Below are positions 48,805 through 56,849 of a stretch of 64,000 nt of DNA, piece after piece. Below the pieces are notes generated by a model. It saw only the letters and a program-made list of their open reading frames with translations. It was not told where the DNA came from and did no database searches. Source of the stretch: JADZEM01 sp046328125 (lineage in GTDB: Bacteria > Chloroflexota > UBA6077 > JACCZL01); NCBI GenBank assembly GCA_046328125.1, contig JAXLXF010000020.1, positions 1 to 64,000 of the forward strand, read 5' to 3'. The translations under genes were made by a program, and so were the position numbers. Numbering within the stretch: position 1 is the stretch's first letter; each line of letters starts with the position of its first letter.

Positions 48805-50583
48805 TTACTTGACGGTCACGCTCTTGGCGAGGTTGCGCGGCTTGTCTGGGTCGTGGCCGCGCAGCAGCGCCAGGTAGTAGCCGAGCAGCTGGGCCGGGAC
48901 CGCCTGGACGATGCTGCTCGCCTCGCCCAGGTCGGCGTGCGGCACGTGGTAGTCGAACGCCTCGTCGTGGCGCGGCCCGATCCCGACGATGGTGCCGCCC
49001 CGCGCGCGGACCTCCATCGCGCCGGACAGGATGTCGTCGTGGGTCTCGTCGTTCGGGGCGAGCACGAGACACGGCGTGCCCGGCTCGATCAGCGCGATCA
49101 CGCCGTGTTTCAGCTCGCCGCCGGCGAACCCCTCGGCGTGGACGTACGAGACCTCCTTCACCTTGAGGGCAGCTTCCAGCGCCATCGGGTAGCTGGGGCC
49201 GCGCCCGATCACGTACAGGTGCTCCTGGAGGTAGATCTGCTCCGCGATCTGGCGGACGTAGTCGCGGCGCCAGTCTGAGAGCATCGCTTCGATCTCGGTG
49301 GCGGCCCGCTCCAGCAGCTCGGCGGCCTCGTCCACCCGGCCTTCCAGCGCGTACGCCGTCAGCAGCGTGACCGCGAGCTTGGCCGTGAAGCTCTTGGTCG
49401 CCAGGACGCAGCGCTCCGGCCCGGCCCCCAGCAGGACCGCGTGGTCCGACATCCGGTAGAGCGTGGAGCCCTCGACGTTGACGACGGCCGCCAACGACGC
49501 GCCGCGCTCGCGGGCGCCGCGCACCGAGTCGATCACGTCGATCGTCTCGCCGCTCTGCGAGAAGGCGATGGCGAGCGCGCCCGGCTTGAAGAAGCGCTCC
49601 ATGTAGGCCAGCTCTGAGCCGTTCGCGAAGAAGGAGCGGCGACCGGCCACGCGGGCCAGGAGGTACTGGGCCGCCATCGCAGCGTGCGCGGCCGTCCCGC
49701 AGCCGACCAGATGGGTCTCGTCGGCGTCGCGGATCAGTGCGGCCAGCCGCTCGGCGTCCTGGCGCCGCTCCCGCGCGATGCGGCGCAGGACGTGGGGCTG
49801 CTCGTGGATCTCCTTGCTCATGAAGTCAGGGAAACCCTGGAGATCGGCCTGCTCGGCGGACCACTCGACCTCCTTGACTTCGGGCGGCAACTGCTCGCCG
49901 GTCAGGGCGTTGAAGATCGCGATGCCGTCTGGTGTCAGGAGGGCCGCCTCGTTCTCGTCGAGGAAGGTCATCCGGCGGGTGTGCTCCAGCAGCGCCGAGT
50001 AGTCCGAGGCGAGCAGCATCCCGTCCGAGGCCCAGCCGAGCGTCAGGGGCGAGCCGTTCTTGGCTGCCGCTAGACAGCCCGAGCTCACGTCCAGCGCGGC
50101 GATGGCGTTCAGACCTTCCAGACGCCGGAACGTGGCCATCAGCGCCTGGACCAGCGCCTCGGCAGAGTCGCCGTGCCGCCCGAGCTCGTCTTCGAGCAGG
50201 TGGGCCACCACCTCGGTGTCCGTCTCGGAGCGGAAGGTGTGGCCGGCGTCCTGGAGCTCGCGGCGCAAGTCGCGGTGGTTCTGGACGATGCCGTTGTGGA
50301 TGATCGCGAGGCGGCCGGCACAATCGAGGTGTGGATGAGCGTTCTCGTCGGTGACGCCGCCGTGGGTGGCCCAGCGGGTGTGGCCGAGGCCGATCGAGCT
50401 GGCGGGGAGGGTCGTCTCGGCCTGCCCGATCTTGCCGGTCCGCTTCTCGACGACAATGGCGCCGTCACGCGGGACCGCGATGCCCCAGGAGTCGTAGCCG
50501 CGATACTCCAACTGCTTCAGCCCGTGTAGAACCAGGGCCGAGGCATCCGTTCGCGCACCGACGTAGCCAAAAATGCCGCACAC
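48805..50583 (-). CDS. glmS: Glutamine--fructose-6-phosphate aminotransferase (isomerizing)
   Basis: 592 residues from the GTG at 50583, which makes Cys2 (CGIFGYVG) the N-terminal nucleophile after Met removal; AGG precedes it. The glutaminase domain shows LEYRGYDSWGIAV, GHTRWATHGGVTDENAHPH and the NGIVQNHRDL loop. Two SIS isomerase domains follow (VGCGTAAHAAMAAQYLL, SQSGETIDVIDSV; IGRGPSYPMALEAALKVKEVSYVHAEGFAGGELKHG). The C-terminus KPRNLAKSVTVK is the conserved end. It makes glucosamine-6-phosphate, the entry to peptidoglycan amino sugars. No glmS ribozyme was recognised upstream. Confidence 0.96.
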   Translation of the reverse strand: MCGIFGYVGARTDASALVLHGLKQLEYRGYDSWGIAVPRDGAIVVEKRTGKIGQAETTLPASSIGLGHTRWATHGGVTDENAHPHLDCAGRLAIIHNGIVQNHRDLRRELQDAGHTFRSETDTEVVAHLLEDELGRHGDSAEALVQALMATFRRLEGLNAIAALDVSSGCLAAAKNGSPLTLGWASDGMLLASDYSALLEHTRRMTFLDENEAALLTPDGIAIFNALTGEQLPPEVKEVEWSAEQADLQGFPDFMSKEIHEQPHVLRRIARERRQDAERLAALIRDADETHLVGCGTAAHAAMAAQYLLARVAGRRSFFANGSELAYMERFFKPGALAIAFSQSGETIDVIDSVRGARERGASLAAVVNVEGSTLYRMSDHAVLLGAGPERCVLATKSFTAKLAVTLLTAYALEGRVDEAAELLERAATEIEAMLSDWRRDYVRQIAEQIYLQEHLYVIGRGPSYPMALEAALKVKEVSYVHAEGFAGGELKHGVIALIEPGTPCLVLAPNDETHDDILSGAMEVRARGGTIVGIGPRHDEAFDYHVPHADLGEASSIVQAVPAQLLGYYLALLRGHDPDKPRNLAKSVTVK

Positions 50584-51054
50584 AGGCAGCCTCCAGACGA
50601 GGCGGCAGGCAGGGCAAGAAGCTACGGCGGACGGCATACCCAGAGGCGTGCTCGCTGGTGCACGCGGGTATGGGGCAAACAGACGGGACGATGTCCCGCC
50701 ACACCCCGAGCGACCTTTGTCAGGGAGTTACCGCCCTGGTTTGCTTCGCTCGTCACGACCGTGTCGGCCGGGGGGCCATCCGCCGAATCTTTCGATAGAC
50801 CCCCACCTCGTCACCCGACAGACCACGGCTGTCGGGCCAGGCGCTCGCTCGATTATTGCCGGTTCCGTCGCTCTGCTCTCGTCCCCAACCTCCGCGAAGA
50901 TTCACGGAGTCTACGGCATGGAGTCCCATGATGCCAACATTGTTCGCTGCCCGTTTGACACGCGACGGGTGAGCGGGTCAGCATTATTAGAGCACGGCAT
51001 TGCGCGGCCGGCGCGAAACGGCGGGCGCACGGGCGGGATCATCGGTGTATCTAC
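50584..51054. other. Divergent intergenic region between glmS and the MEMO1 gene
   Basis: About 470 bases with no convincing gene. CAGGGAGTTACCGCCCTG (about 50733-50750) can form a 5-7 bp stem. No glmS ribozyme core, T-box or listed repeat was recognised. The downstream GTG at 51055 has no clear Shine-Dalgarno sequence. Confidence 0.4.
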
Positions 51055-52374
51055 GTGAATGAATCGCGGGCAGCGGCGTCGGGGGACAGCCTGGGCTCAG
51101 CGCCCTTGCCTCGGTTGCGGACCAGCGTAGACGCGGCGCCGGCCGGCCAGGAGCGCGGCGAGGAGCTGGTCTGCCTGTACGACCGCGAGGACCCGACAGC
51201 CGGCCAGGTCGTCATCACGCGGGCGGGCCTGTTTTTGGCGAGCTTGCTCGACGGGGTCCGCTCGGACTCAGCCGTCCGGGCGGCGTTCGCCCTGCGGGCC
51301 GGACGCACGATCGGTCAGACGGAGCTTTCGACCTTCGTGGATCAGCTGGAGCGTGCCAACTTGTTGGACAGCCCACGATTTCGCCAGGAGCAGCGGCGCG
51401 TTGCCGACCGGTTCCGGGCCGGCCCGACGAGGCCGGCCGTCCACGCCGGGGGCGCCTATCCGGGCGAGCCGGCAGCGCTTCGAGCGTTCCTGGAGAGCCG
51501 GTACATGGCTCCTGGCGGCCCGGGCGAGACGCCGGGGCCGGCTGCCAGACCGAGCCGACGCGGCTTGATCGCGCCGCACATCGACCTGCACCGAGGCGGA
51601 CACTCGTACGCCTGGGGGTACCGGGAGCTGGCCGAGTCCGAGCCAGCCGAGCTGTACGTCCTGCTCGGCACCTGCCACATGCCGATGCGGCGGGCGTTTG
51701 CCGCGACGCGTCTGCCGTACGACACGCCGTTCGGACCGGTGAAAGGCGATCGGGGCTTCCTGGACCGCCTCCATCAGCGCGCGCCGTTCGACATTTACGA
51801 GGACGAGCTGAGTCATCGTCGCGAGCACGCGCTGGAGTTCCAGGCGGTGTACCTGCGGCACCTCGGGCACTCCAGCGAGGACGGGCCGGCCTCGGTCGTC
51901 TCGATCCTGTGCGTGCCGCCAGGCCGGCTCCCGAGCGGCGGCACCCCGCGCGACGATCCGCAGACCGAGGACTTCATCCAGGCGCTCGCGGAGACGGCCG
52001 CCGAGGACGGCCGTCGGGTCTGCTTCATCGCCGGCGCCGACTTCGCGCACGTCGGGCCGCAGTTCGGCGACCCTGTTCCGGTTGACGACCGCTTCGCGGA
52101 GCACGTGCGGGCCGGCGACCTGGCGATGCTGGAGTACGCCGCTGCCGGCGACGCCGACGGCTTCTTCCGCCAGGTTGTGAACGAGCCGCCCGGCCCCGGC
52201 ATGGCGAACGAGAGCATGGCGGTGGGCGGTCCGCGCCGGATCTGCGGCCTCGCCCCGATGTACGCCCTGCTGCGGCTGGTCGAGCGCGACAACGGCTCGG
52301 TGCTGCACTACGACCAGTGGATCGACCGGGGCGGCGCTGGCTCGGTCACGTTCGGCTGCGTCGTCTTCGACTGA
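51055..52374 (+). CDS. AmmeMemoRadiSam system protein B (MEMO1 family) with extra N-terminal domain
   Basis: 439 residues. Residues about 125-439 are a MEMO1-like protein, a fold related to class III extradiol dioxygenases: VHAGGAYPGEPAALRAFLE, GLIAPHIDLHRGGHSYAWGY, YVLLGTCHMPM, the EHALEFQAVYLRH segment, and FIAGADFAHVGPQFGD. His residues of the metal-site region (APHID, GTCH, SHRREHALE, DFAHVG) are present. The first 110 residues form a separate domain (VVITRAGLFLASLLDGVRSDS) resembling a winged helix or PqqD-like module. The usual radical-SAM and AMMECR1 partners are not in the window. Confidence 0.88.
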   Translation: MNESRAAASGDSLGSAPLPRLRTSVDAAPAGQERGEELVCLYDREDPTAGQVVITRAGLFLASLLDGVRSDSAVRAAFALRAGRTIGQTELSTFVDQLERANLLDSPRFRQEQRRVADRFRAGPTRPAVHAGGAYPGEPAALRAFLESRYMAPGGPGETPGPAARPSRRGLIAPHIDLHRGGHSYAWGYRELAESEPAELYVLLGTCHMPMRRAFAATRLPYDTPFGPVKGDRGFLDRLHQRAPFDIYEDELSHRREHALEFQAVYLRHLGHSSEDGPASVVSILCVPPGRLPSGGTPRDDPQTEDFIQALAETAAEDGRRVCFIAGADFAHVGPQFGDPVPVDDRFAEHVRAGDLAMLEYAAAGDADGFFRQVVNEPPGPGMANESMAVGGPRRICGLAPMYALLRLVERDNGSVLHYDQWIDRGGAGSVTFGCVVFD

Positions 52375-52387
52375 TTGACGATTCGAC

Positions 52388-52825
52388 ATGTCACCCGCAC
52401 GTCGCCAGGAGGTCGAGCCGCTCACCGACGACGAGCGTGTCCAGTTGGAGATCCAGACCCGTCGCAACCTGGACGGCATGGAGCTGGAGCAGTCTGGGCA
52501 GGCAGACCGGGCGATCGAGCTGTACGAGCAGAACGTGGCCGAGGGGTTCTCTGGAGACTGGCCGTACAGCAGGCTAGTCGGCCTGTACGAGCGGCGCGCG
52601 GAGTACGTCGAGGCGGAGAGGGTGTTGCGCCGCGCCATCGAGGTGACGCGAGCCGACCGCCGGAAGCCGGCCTCGGACCGGCGGACGCTGGTGCAGGGAC
52701 TGCAAGGGCGTCTGCGGCTGCTGAAGAAGACGGCGAAGGCGAAGCAGAGCCTCGGGCCGGGAGCGCCACGTGGGCACGCCTTCGTGCCCCTGCCGATGGT
52801 GGACAACCGCGGGCTGACTTCATAA
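52388..52825 (+). CDS. Small TPR-like protein
   Basis: 145 residues, 13 bases after the MEMO1 stop. Helical throughout: NLDGMELEQSGQADRAIELYEQNV and YSRLVGLYERRAEYVEAERVLRRAIE are two consecutive tetratricopeptide-like helix pairs. The C-terminal third is basic (RLRLLKKTAKAKQSLG). No enzymatic motif; probably an adaptor protein. Cotranscription with the MEMO1 gene is likely. Confidence 0.7.
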   Translation: MSPARRQEVEPLTDDERVQLEIQTRRNLDGMELEQSGQADRAIELYEQNVAEGFSGDWPYSRLVGLYERRAEYVEAERVLRRAIEVTRADRRKPASDRRTLVQGLQGRLRLLKKTAKAKQSLGPGAPRGHAFVPLPMVDNRGLTS

Positions 52826-52858
52826 GCTCGATCCTGAGACGCTGAGGGAGACCGACCG

Positions 52859-53152
52859 ATGTTCGTGGCGATCAACAAACTGACCGTGCCGGCCGAGTAC
52901 GGCGAGCATCTGGAGCAGGCGTTTGGGAAGAACGCCGGCGGCATGAAGGACGTGGCCGGCTTCATCTCGTTCGACCTGATGAAGGCCGAGGCCGGCGGCG
53001 AGTACCTCGTGGTCACGAAGTGGCAGGACAAGCCGTCGTTCGAGGCGTGGCGCGAGGGGGACGCGTTCTCGCGGGCGCATTCGAATGTGAACGCGAACAG
53101 TCCGGTCAAGTCGGAGCTCGGGACGTACGACGTCGTGGTGAGCCGACCGTAG
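52859..53152 (+). CDS. Heme-degrading monooxygenase-like protein (IsdG/ABM family)
   Basis: 97 residues with GGGAG upstream. Dimeric alpha/beta-barrel fold of antibiotic-biosynthesis monooxygenases. The residues used by IsdG-type heme oxygenases are in place: Asn6 (VAINKL), Trp64 (FEAWREGDAF) and His74 (SRAHSN), with the Trp-His spacing of ten seen in IsdG. This supports heme binding and degradation to release iron, though related ABM proteins have other roles. No heme transport genes are next to it. Confidence 0.82.
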   Translation: MFVAINKLTVPAEYGEHLEQAFGKNAGGMKDVAGFISFDLMKAEAGGEYLVVTKWQDKPSFEAWREGDAFSRAHSNVNANSPVKSELGTYDVVVSRP

Positions 53153-53181
53153 CGCGATATGCCCAGAGACCATCGGGACAG

Positions 53182-53284
53182 GCCCTCACCCCCCAGCCCC
53201 CTCTCCCTAACCGCGGGAGAGGGGGAGCAGATGACCGTCTCCCCCTCTCCCGCGGTTAGGGAGAGGGGGCTGGGGGGTGAGGGC
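53182..53284. repeat. Perfect palindrome with 46-bp arms (CCCTCACCCCC family)
   Basis: Arms 53182-53227 and 53239-53284 are exact reverse complements around an 11-base loop (CAGATGACCGT). A single arm identical over 46 bases lies at 60904-60949, a variant at 61675-61725, and a shorter variant forms the terminator at 19883-19927. It sits between the IsdG-like gene and the NAD(P)HX repair gene, ending about 30 bases before the latter's start. Confidence 0.92.
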
Positions 53285-53315
53285 ATCTCCCCGGACCCGC
53301 GGCCCGGAGTGGAAG

Positions 53316-54917
53316 GTGGCTGAGCCGTTCGCCCTCGTGTCAGTGGCGGAGATGCGCGCCCTGGAGGCCGCTGCAGTGGCGGCTGGCACGCCCGAGCGCG
53401 TGCTCCAGGAGCGGGCCGGGCTGGCCGTCGGGGACGTCATCGAGGCCGAGCTCGCGACGCCCGGCCAGGTTGGCAGGCGGCGACCCAGTGTGCTCGTGCT
53501 GGCCGGGACCGGCAACAACGGTCGCGACGGGGTTGTGGCTGGGCGACGTCTGGCGGCGCGCGGCTGCCGGGTCCAGGTCTGGCACGGCCCGAGATCGCCG
53601 CTCTCACGGCAGGAGACGCGCGATCTCGTCGCGGAGGGCGTCAGCTTCCACCAGTTCGAGGGCGAGACGCCGACACCCGCCCTCATGGCCGCGCTCGGCG
53701 GGGCGGACGTCGTCGTGGACGGGCTGCTCGGAGTCGGCAGTCGTGGACCGATGCGGCCGGAGCTGGCGGCGGTCGCGCGGGCGGTGCGAGAGACGCGGAT
53801 CGACGGTCGGCTGGTGGCGGCGGTGGACGTGCCGAGCGGCATCGACGCCGACACCGGCGACGTGCCTGGATCGGTGGTGTCGGCGGACGTGACGGTGACG
53901 TTCGGCGCGGTCAAGACGGGTTTGCTGCGCTTCCCGGCCGCTCACCACGTCGGGCGGCTGGTGACGGCGCGGATCGGGCTGCCGGCCGGCTCCACTGACG
54001 CCCTGCCGTACTTCGTCCTGGACGAGGCGCACGTACGCCAGATGGTGCCCGAGCGTCCGCTCGACGCGCACAAGTACCGTCTCGGGCGGGTGCTGGTGGT
54101 GGCAGGTTCCGACCAGTACGTCGGGGCCGCCTGCATGTGCTCGGAGGCGGCGGCGCGGGCCGGGGCCGGCTTCGTGAGCGTGGCGACCACCGAGGCCGTC
54201 AAGCACGTGCTGGCTGGACGACTGCCGGAGGCAACGTATCCGCTCACGGTCGCGGACCTGGACGCCCAGCCCGAGGCCACCGCCGACCGGATCGCCGAGC
54301 TGTTGCCGGGCCAGGACATTTTGCTCGTCGGGCCGGGGCTGGGACGCGCGCCGACAACAGACCGGTTCGTGCGGCGACTGCTGGCCGCCAACGGCTCACG
54401 ACAGCGTGTCTCGTCTGCCATCATCGACGCGGACGCGTTGAGCCTGCTGGCCGGCTGGGAGCGCTGGTGGGAGCAGATCGGCGAAGGAAACGTCCTGACG
54501 CCGCACGCCGGCGAGATGGCGCGGCTGCTGGAGTCCGACCCCGAGCTGGAGAAGATCGACGGTGAGCCTCCCTGGGAGACGGCCCGTCGAGCCGCCGCGC
54601 GGTGGAATCAGATCGTGGCGCTCAAGGGGCCGTTCACAGCAGTCGCCGCGTCGAGTGGCCCCGCGTACGTCTATCCGCACGCCAACTCGGCCCTCGCGAC
54701 GGCCGGGACTGGCGACGTGCTGGCCGGCACGATCGCGGGTCTTGGAGCACAGCGCGGTGCGTTGACAGAGTCCGCGATGCTCGGGGTGGTCGTCCATGCG
54801 CTGGCGGCTCGACGGGCCACCACATCAACTGGTCGCCGAACGCTCGTGGCGTCGGATCTGACCGGGGCGATTCCGCGTGTCCTGGCGGCGCTCGAGGCCG
54901 AAGGCGACCGACGGTGA
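53316..54917 (+). CDS. nnrDE: Bifunctional NAD(P)H-hydrate epimerase / ADP-dependent NAD(P)H-hydrate dehydratase
   Basis: 533 residues from a GTG preceded by GGAGTGGAAG. The N-terminal epimerase domain (YjeF_N) shows EMRALEAAAVAAG, VLVLAGTGNNGRDGVVAGRRL, and AVDVPSGIDADTGDV. The C-terminal dehydratase (ribokinase-like, YjeF_C) shows HKYRLGRVLVVAGSDQYVGAA, LVGPGLGR, NVLTPHAGEMARLL and the ATP/ADP site ATAGTGDVLAGTIAGL. Together they repair hydrated NADH and NADPH. Confidence 0.95.
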   Translation: MAEPFALVSVAEMRALEAAAVAAGTPERVLQERAGLAVGDVIEAELATPGQVGRRRPSVLVLAGTGNNGRDGVVAGRRLAARGCRVQVWHGPRSPLSRQETRDLVAEGVSFHQFEGETPTPALMAALGGADVVVDGLLGVGSRGPMRPELAAVARAVRETRIDGRLVAAVDVPSGIDADTGDVPGSVVSADVTVTFGAVKTGLLRFPAAHHVGRLVTARIGLPAGSTDALPYFVLDEAHVRQMVPERPLDAHKYRLGRVLVVAGSDQYVGAACMCSEAAARAGAGFVSVATTEAVKHVLAGRLPEATYPLTVADLDAQPEATADRIAELLPGQDILLVGPGLGRAPTTDRFVRRLLAANGSRQRVSSAIIDADALSLLAGWERWWEQIGEGNVLTPHAGEMARLLESDPELEKIDGEPPWETARRAAARWNQIVALKGPFTAVAASSGPAYVYPHANSALATAGTGDVLAGTIAGLGAQRGALTESAMLGVVVHALAARRATTSTGRRTLVASDLTGAIPRVLAALEAEGDRR

Positions 54918-55077
54918 CGTGCCTCCGGCGTCGCCTGGATCGGCGCCCAGACGCACTCCACGTTGCTGAATCGTTCCGGCGCGTGTCTCACTCTTGTGAG
55001 GGTTTTGACACGGGCGCGCTAAAGCCGTATACAGGAGAGGGCGGCGGGTGCCGGGCGGCGCGCGCGCGGAGGAGCTC

Positions 55078-55971
55078 ATGAAGATCCGCTTCTGGGGGAC
55101 GCGCGGCTCGATACCGTCGCCAGGGCCTCGCACGGTGCGGTACGGCGGCAACTGCTCCTGCGTCGAGATCCGCACCCGGGACGGAGAGCTCTTCATCGTC
55201 GATGCAGGGACCGGCATCCGCGAGCTCGGGATCTCGCTGATGGAGAAGCAGCCGGTCGTCGCGCACATCATGCTGAGCCACACCCACTGGGACCACATCT
55301 CCGGGTTCCCGTTCTTCCCGCCCGCCTTCACGCCCGGCAATACGCTGGTGATCTACGCTGCGCGGAACATCGACAAGCGGCTGGAAGACGTAATGGCCGG
55401 GCAGATGGAGTACACGTACTTCCCGGTCACGCTGAGCGACCTGCCGGCCGAATTGAGCTACCGCGAGCTGCTGGAGGAGACGTTCCCGATCGGCTCGGCG
55501 AAGATCACCACGCACTACTTGAACCACACCTCGATCTGCATGGGGTACCGCATCGAGGCGGACGGCAAGAGCGTGGCGTACGTCAGCGACCACGAGCCGT
55601 ACGGACTGGCCCTGTTCGGCTCCGACCCGCCGGCCGAGCGGATCGGGCGGGGGCTGCGAGACGGCGTGGTGCACGTGGGGGACCGTCGCCTGATCGAGTG
55701 GGTGCAGGGCTGCGATCTGGTGATTCAGGACGCCCAGTACACGCCCGAGGAGTACCCGAAGAAGATCGGCTGGGGCCACGGCAGCGCGGACTACGTGACG
55801 GACGTGGCGATCATGGCCGGCGTCAAGCGGCTGGCACTGTTTCACCACGACCCGCTCCACGACGACGAGAGTGTCGATGCGATGGTGGACTACTGTCGCA
55901 AGCGGGTGGCCGAGGCCGGCGCCAGCGTGGACGTGTTCGCGGCGGCCGAGGGGCAGGAGCTGGAGCTCTAG
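55078..55971 (+). CDS. Metallo-beta-lactamase fold hydrolase
   Basis: 297 residues from an ATG with GGAGGAG upstream. Opens MKIRFWGTRGSIPSPG then RYGGNCSCVEI, seen in a phosphorylase-like or RNase Z-related MBL branch. The metal motif is HTHWDH (residues 68-73), and NHTSICMGYRIEADGKSVAYVSDHEPYG supplies the later His and Asp, with ALFHHDPLHDDE near the end. Such proteins in Chloroflexota and cyanobacteria are often linked to signalling (cyclic nucleotide phosphodiesterase-like). The next gene is a receiver-domain regulator, which fits that. Substrate unknown. Confidence 0.87.
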   Translation: MKIRFWGTRGSIPSPGPRTVRYGGNCSCVEIRTRDGELFIVDAGTGIRELGISLMEKQPVVAHIMLSHTHWDHISGFPFFPPAFTPGNTLVIYAARNIDKRLEDVMAGQMEYTYFPVTLSDLPAELSYRELLEETFPIGSAKITTHYLNHTSICMGYRIEADGKSVAYVSDHEPYGLALFGSDPPAERIGRGLRDGVVHVGDRRLIEWVQGCDLVIQDAQYTPEEYPKKIGWGHGSADYVTDVAIMAGVKRLALFHHDPLHDDESVDAMVDYCRKRVAEAGASVDVFAAAEGQELEL

Positions 55972-56069
55972 TCGCGGTCTAGCCGAGATCATGACCCGCG
56001 GCATGGTTCGTGCGTTTCTCTCCAGGAGAGCACAGAATTCGCGGGCTACTTGCTGGAGATGGATCTGCT

Positions 56070-56465
56070 ATGGCGCACGCAATGGATGCACGGCCTCGAC
56101 TCCTCATCGCGGAGGACGACCACGATCTCGCCGAGACGATGCGGGACGTGCTGGAAGAGGATTTCGCCGTCGGTGTGGCTCGCGATGGCTCCGAGGCGGT
56201 TTGCCGGGTGCGCGCCGAGCGACCAGACGTGCTGGTGATCGACGCGCGGATGCCGAGGATGGACGGCTTCGACGCCTGCCGAGCCATACGCCACGATCCG
56301 CGCACGGCTGATCTGCCGATTATCGTCGTGACGGGCGAGAGCGGCGCTGGCGTCGCGGCTGCCGCGTTCGCCGCCGGCGCCACGGACTACTTGCCGAAGC
56401 CGTTCAGCGTCTCGCAACTGCGGACGCGCGCCCGGACCTGCCTGTTGCGGCATCGCGCGAGCTAG
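56070..56465 (+). CDS. Single-domain response regulator
   Basis: 131 residues from an ATG with GGAGATGGAT upstream. Receiver domain only: acidic pocket E15-D16-D17 (LLIAEDDHD), phosphoacceptor Asp58 (VLVIDARMPRMDGF), conserved Thr in IIVVTGES, and Lys in YLPKPF. No output domain, so it signals by protein contact. It starts about 100 bases after the metallo-beta-lactamase-fold gene and may be cotranscribed. No histidine kinase is in the window. Confidence 0.93.
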   Translation: MAHAMDARPRLLIAEDDHDLAETMRDVLEEDFAVGVARDGSEAVCRVRAERPDVLVIDARMPRMDGFDACRAIRHDPRTADLPIIVVTGESGAGVAAAAFAAGATDYLPKPFSVSQLRTRARTCLLRHRAS

Positions 56466-56849
56466 CCTTCGTAGACGCGGACGCATCATGGACGCGTGAC
56501 GCCAGGTCGATATCCGAGTGTTGATGTCGGACGGCGGACCTGGGTCGATCGGAATCCGAGGCCCGAGCCGTAGCCAGGATCTCGCGGCGATCCGAGGCCG
56601 TGGACTGGAGTCCACGTCTACCATTGGACCGTCGCTACGCGACGGGAAGGCGGAGCCAGGAGAGCGCGGGATTGCCCGGTTGTGGCGATTGGCGCGGGTG
56701 CGTCGTCCGAGCCGGGGCGCGCGGACGTGGGACAAACGAAGCCGGGTACACTGCTGGCAGTCGTGCTGGAACCGAAACCGCGATTCCGGCGTCCCACTCA
56801 GCAACTCGACCGGCCGCTCGTCCGCGAGCGCTCTCCGTGGAGGTCCGAC
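56466..56849. other. Intergenic region with a partial family A repeat
   Basis: About 380 bases. It holds the repeat remnant at 56594-56645 and, just before 56850, the GGAGG ribosome binding site for the DUF2330 gene. The frame of that gene is open upstream but has no signal peptide there, so no earlier start is supported. Confidence 0.45.
56594..56645 (+). repeat. Dispersed multi-palindrome repeat, family A, copy 5 (partial)
   Basis: Keeps CCGTGGACTGGAGTCCACG, TCTACC and the CCGTCGCTACGCGACGG palindrome; the remaining palindromes are missing. Confidence 0.75.

Noticed and set aside
50584..51054. A glmS ribozyme upstream of glmS
   Set aside because: No recognisable ribozyme core or pairing; glmS ribozymes are mostly a Firmicutes feature.
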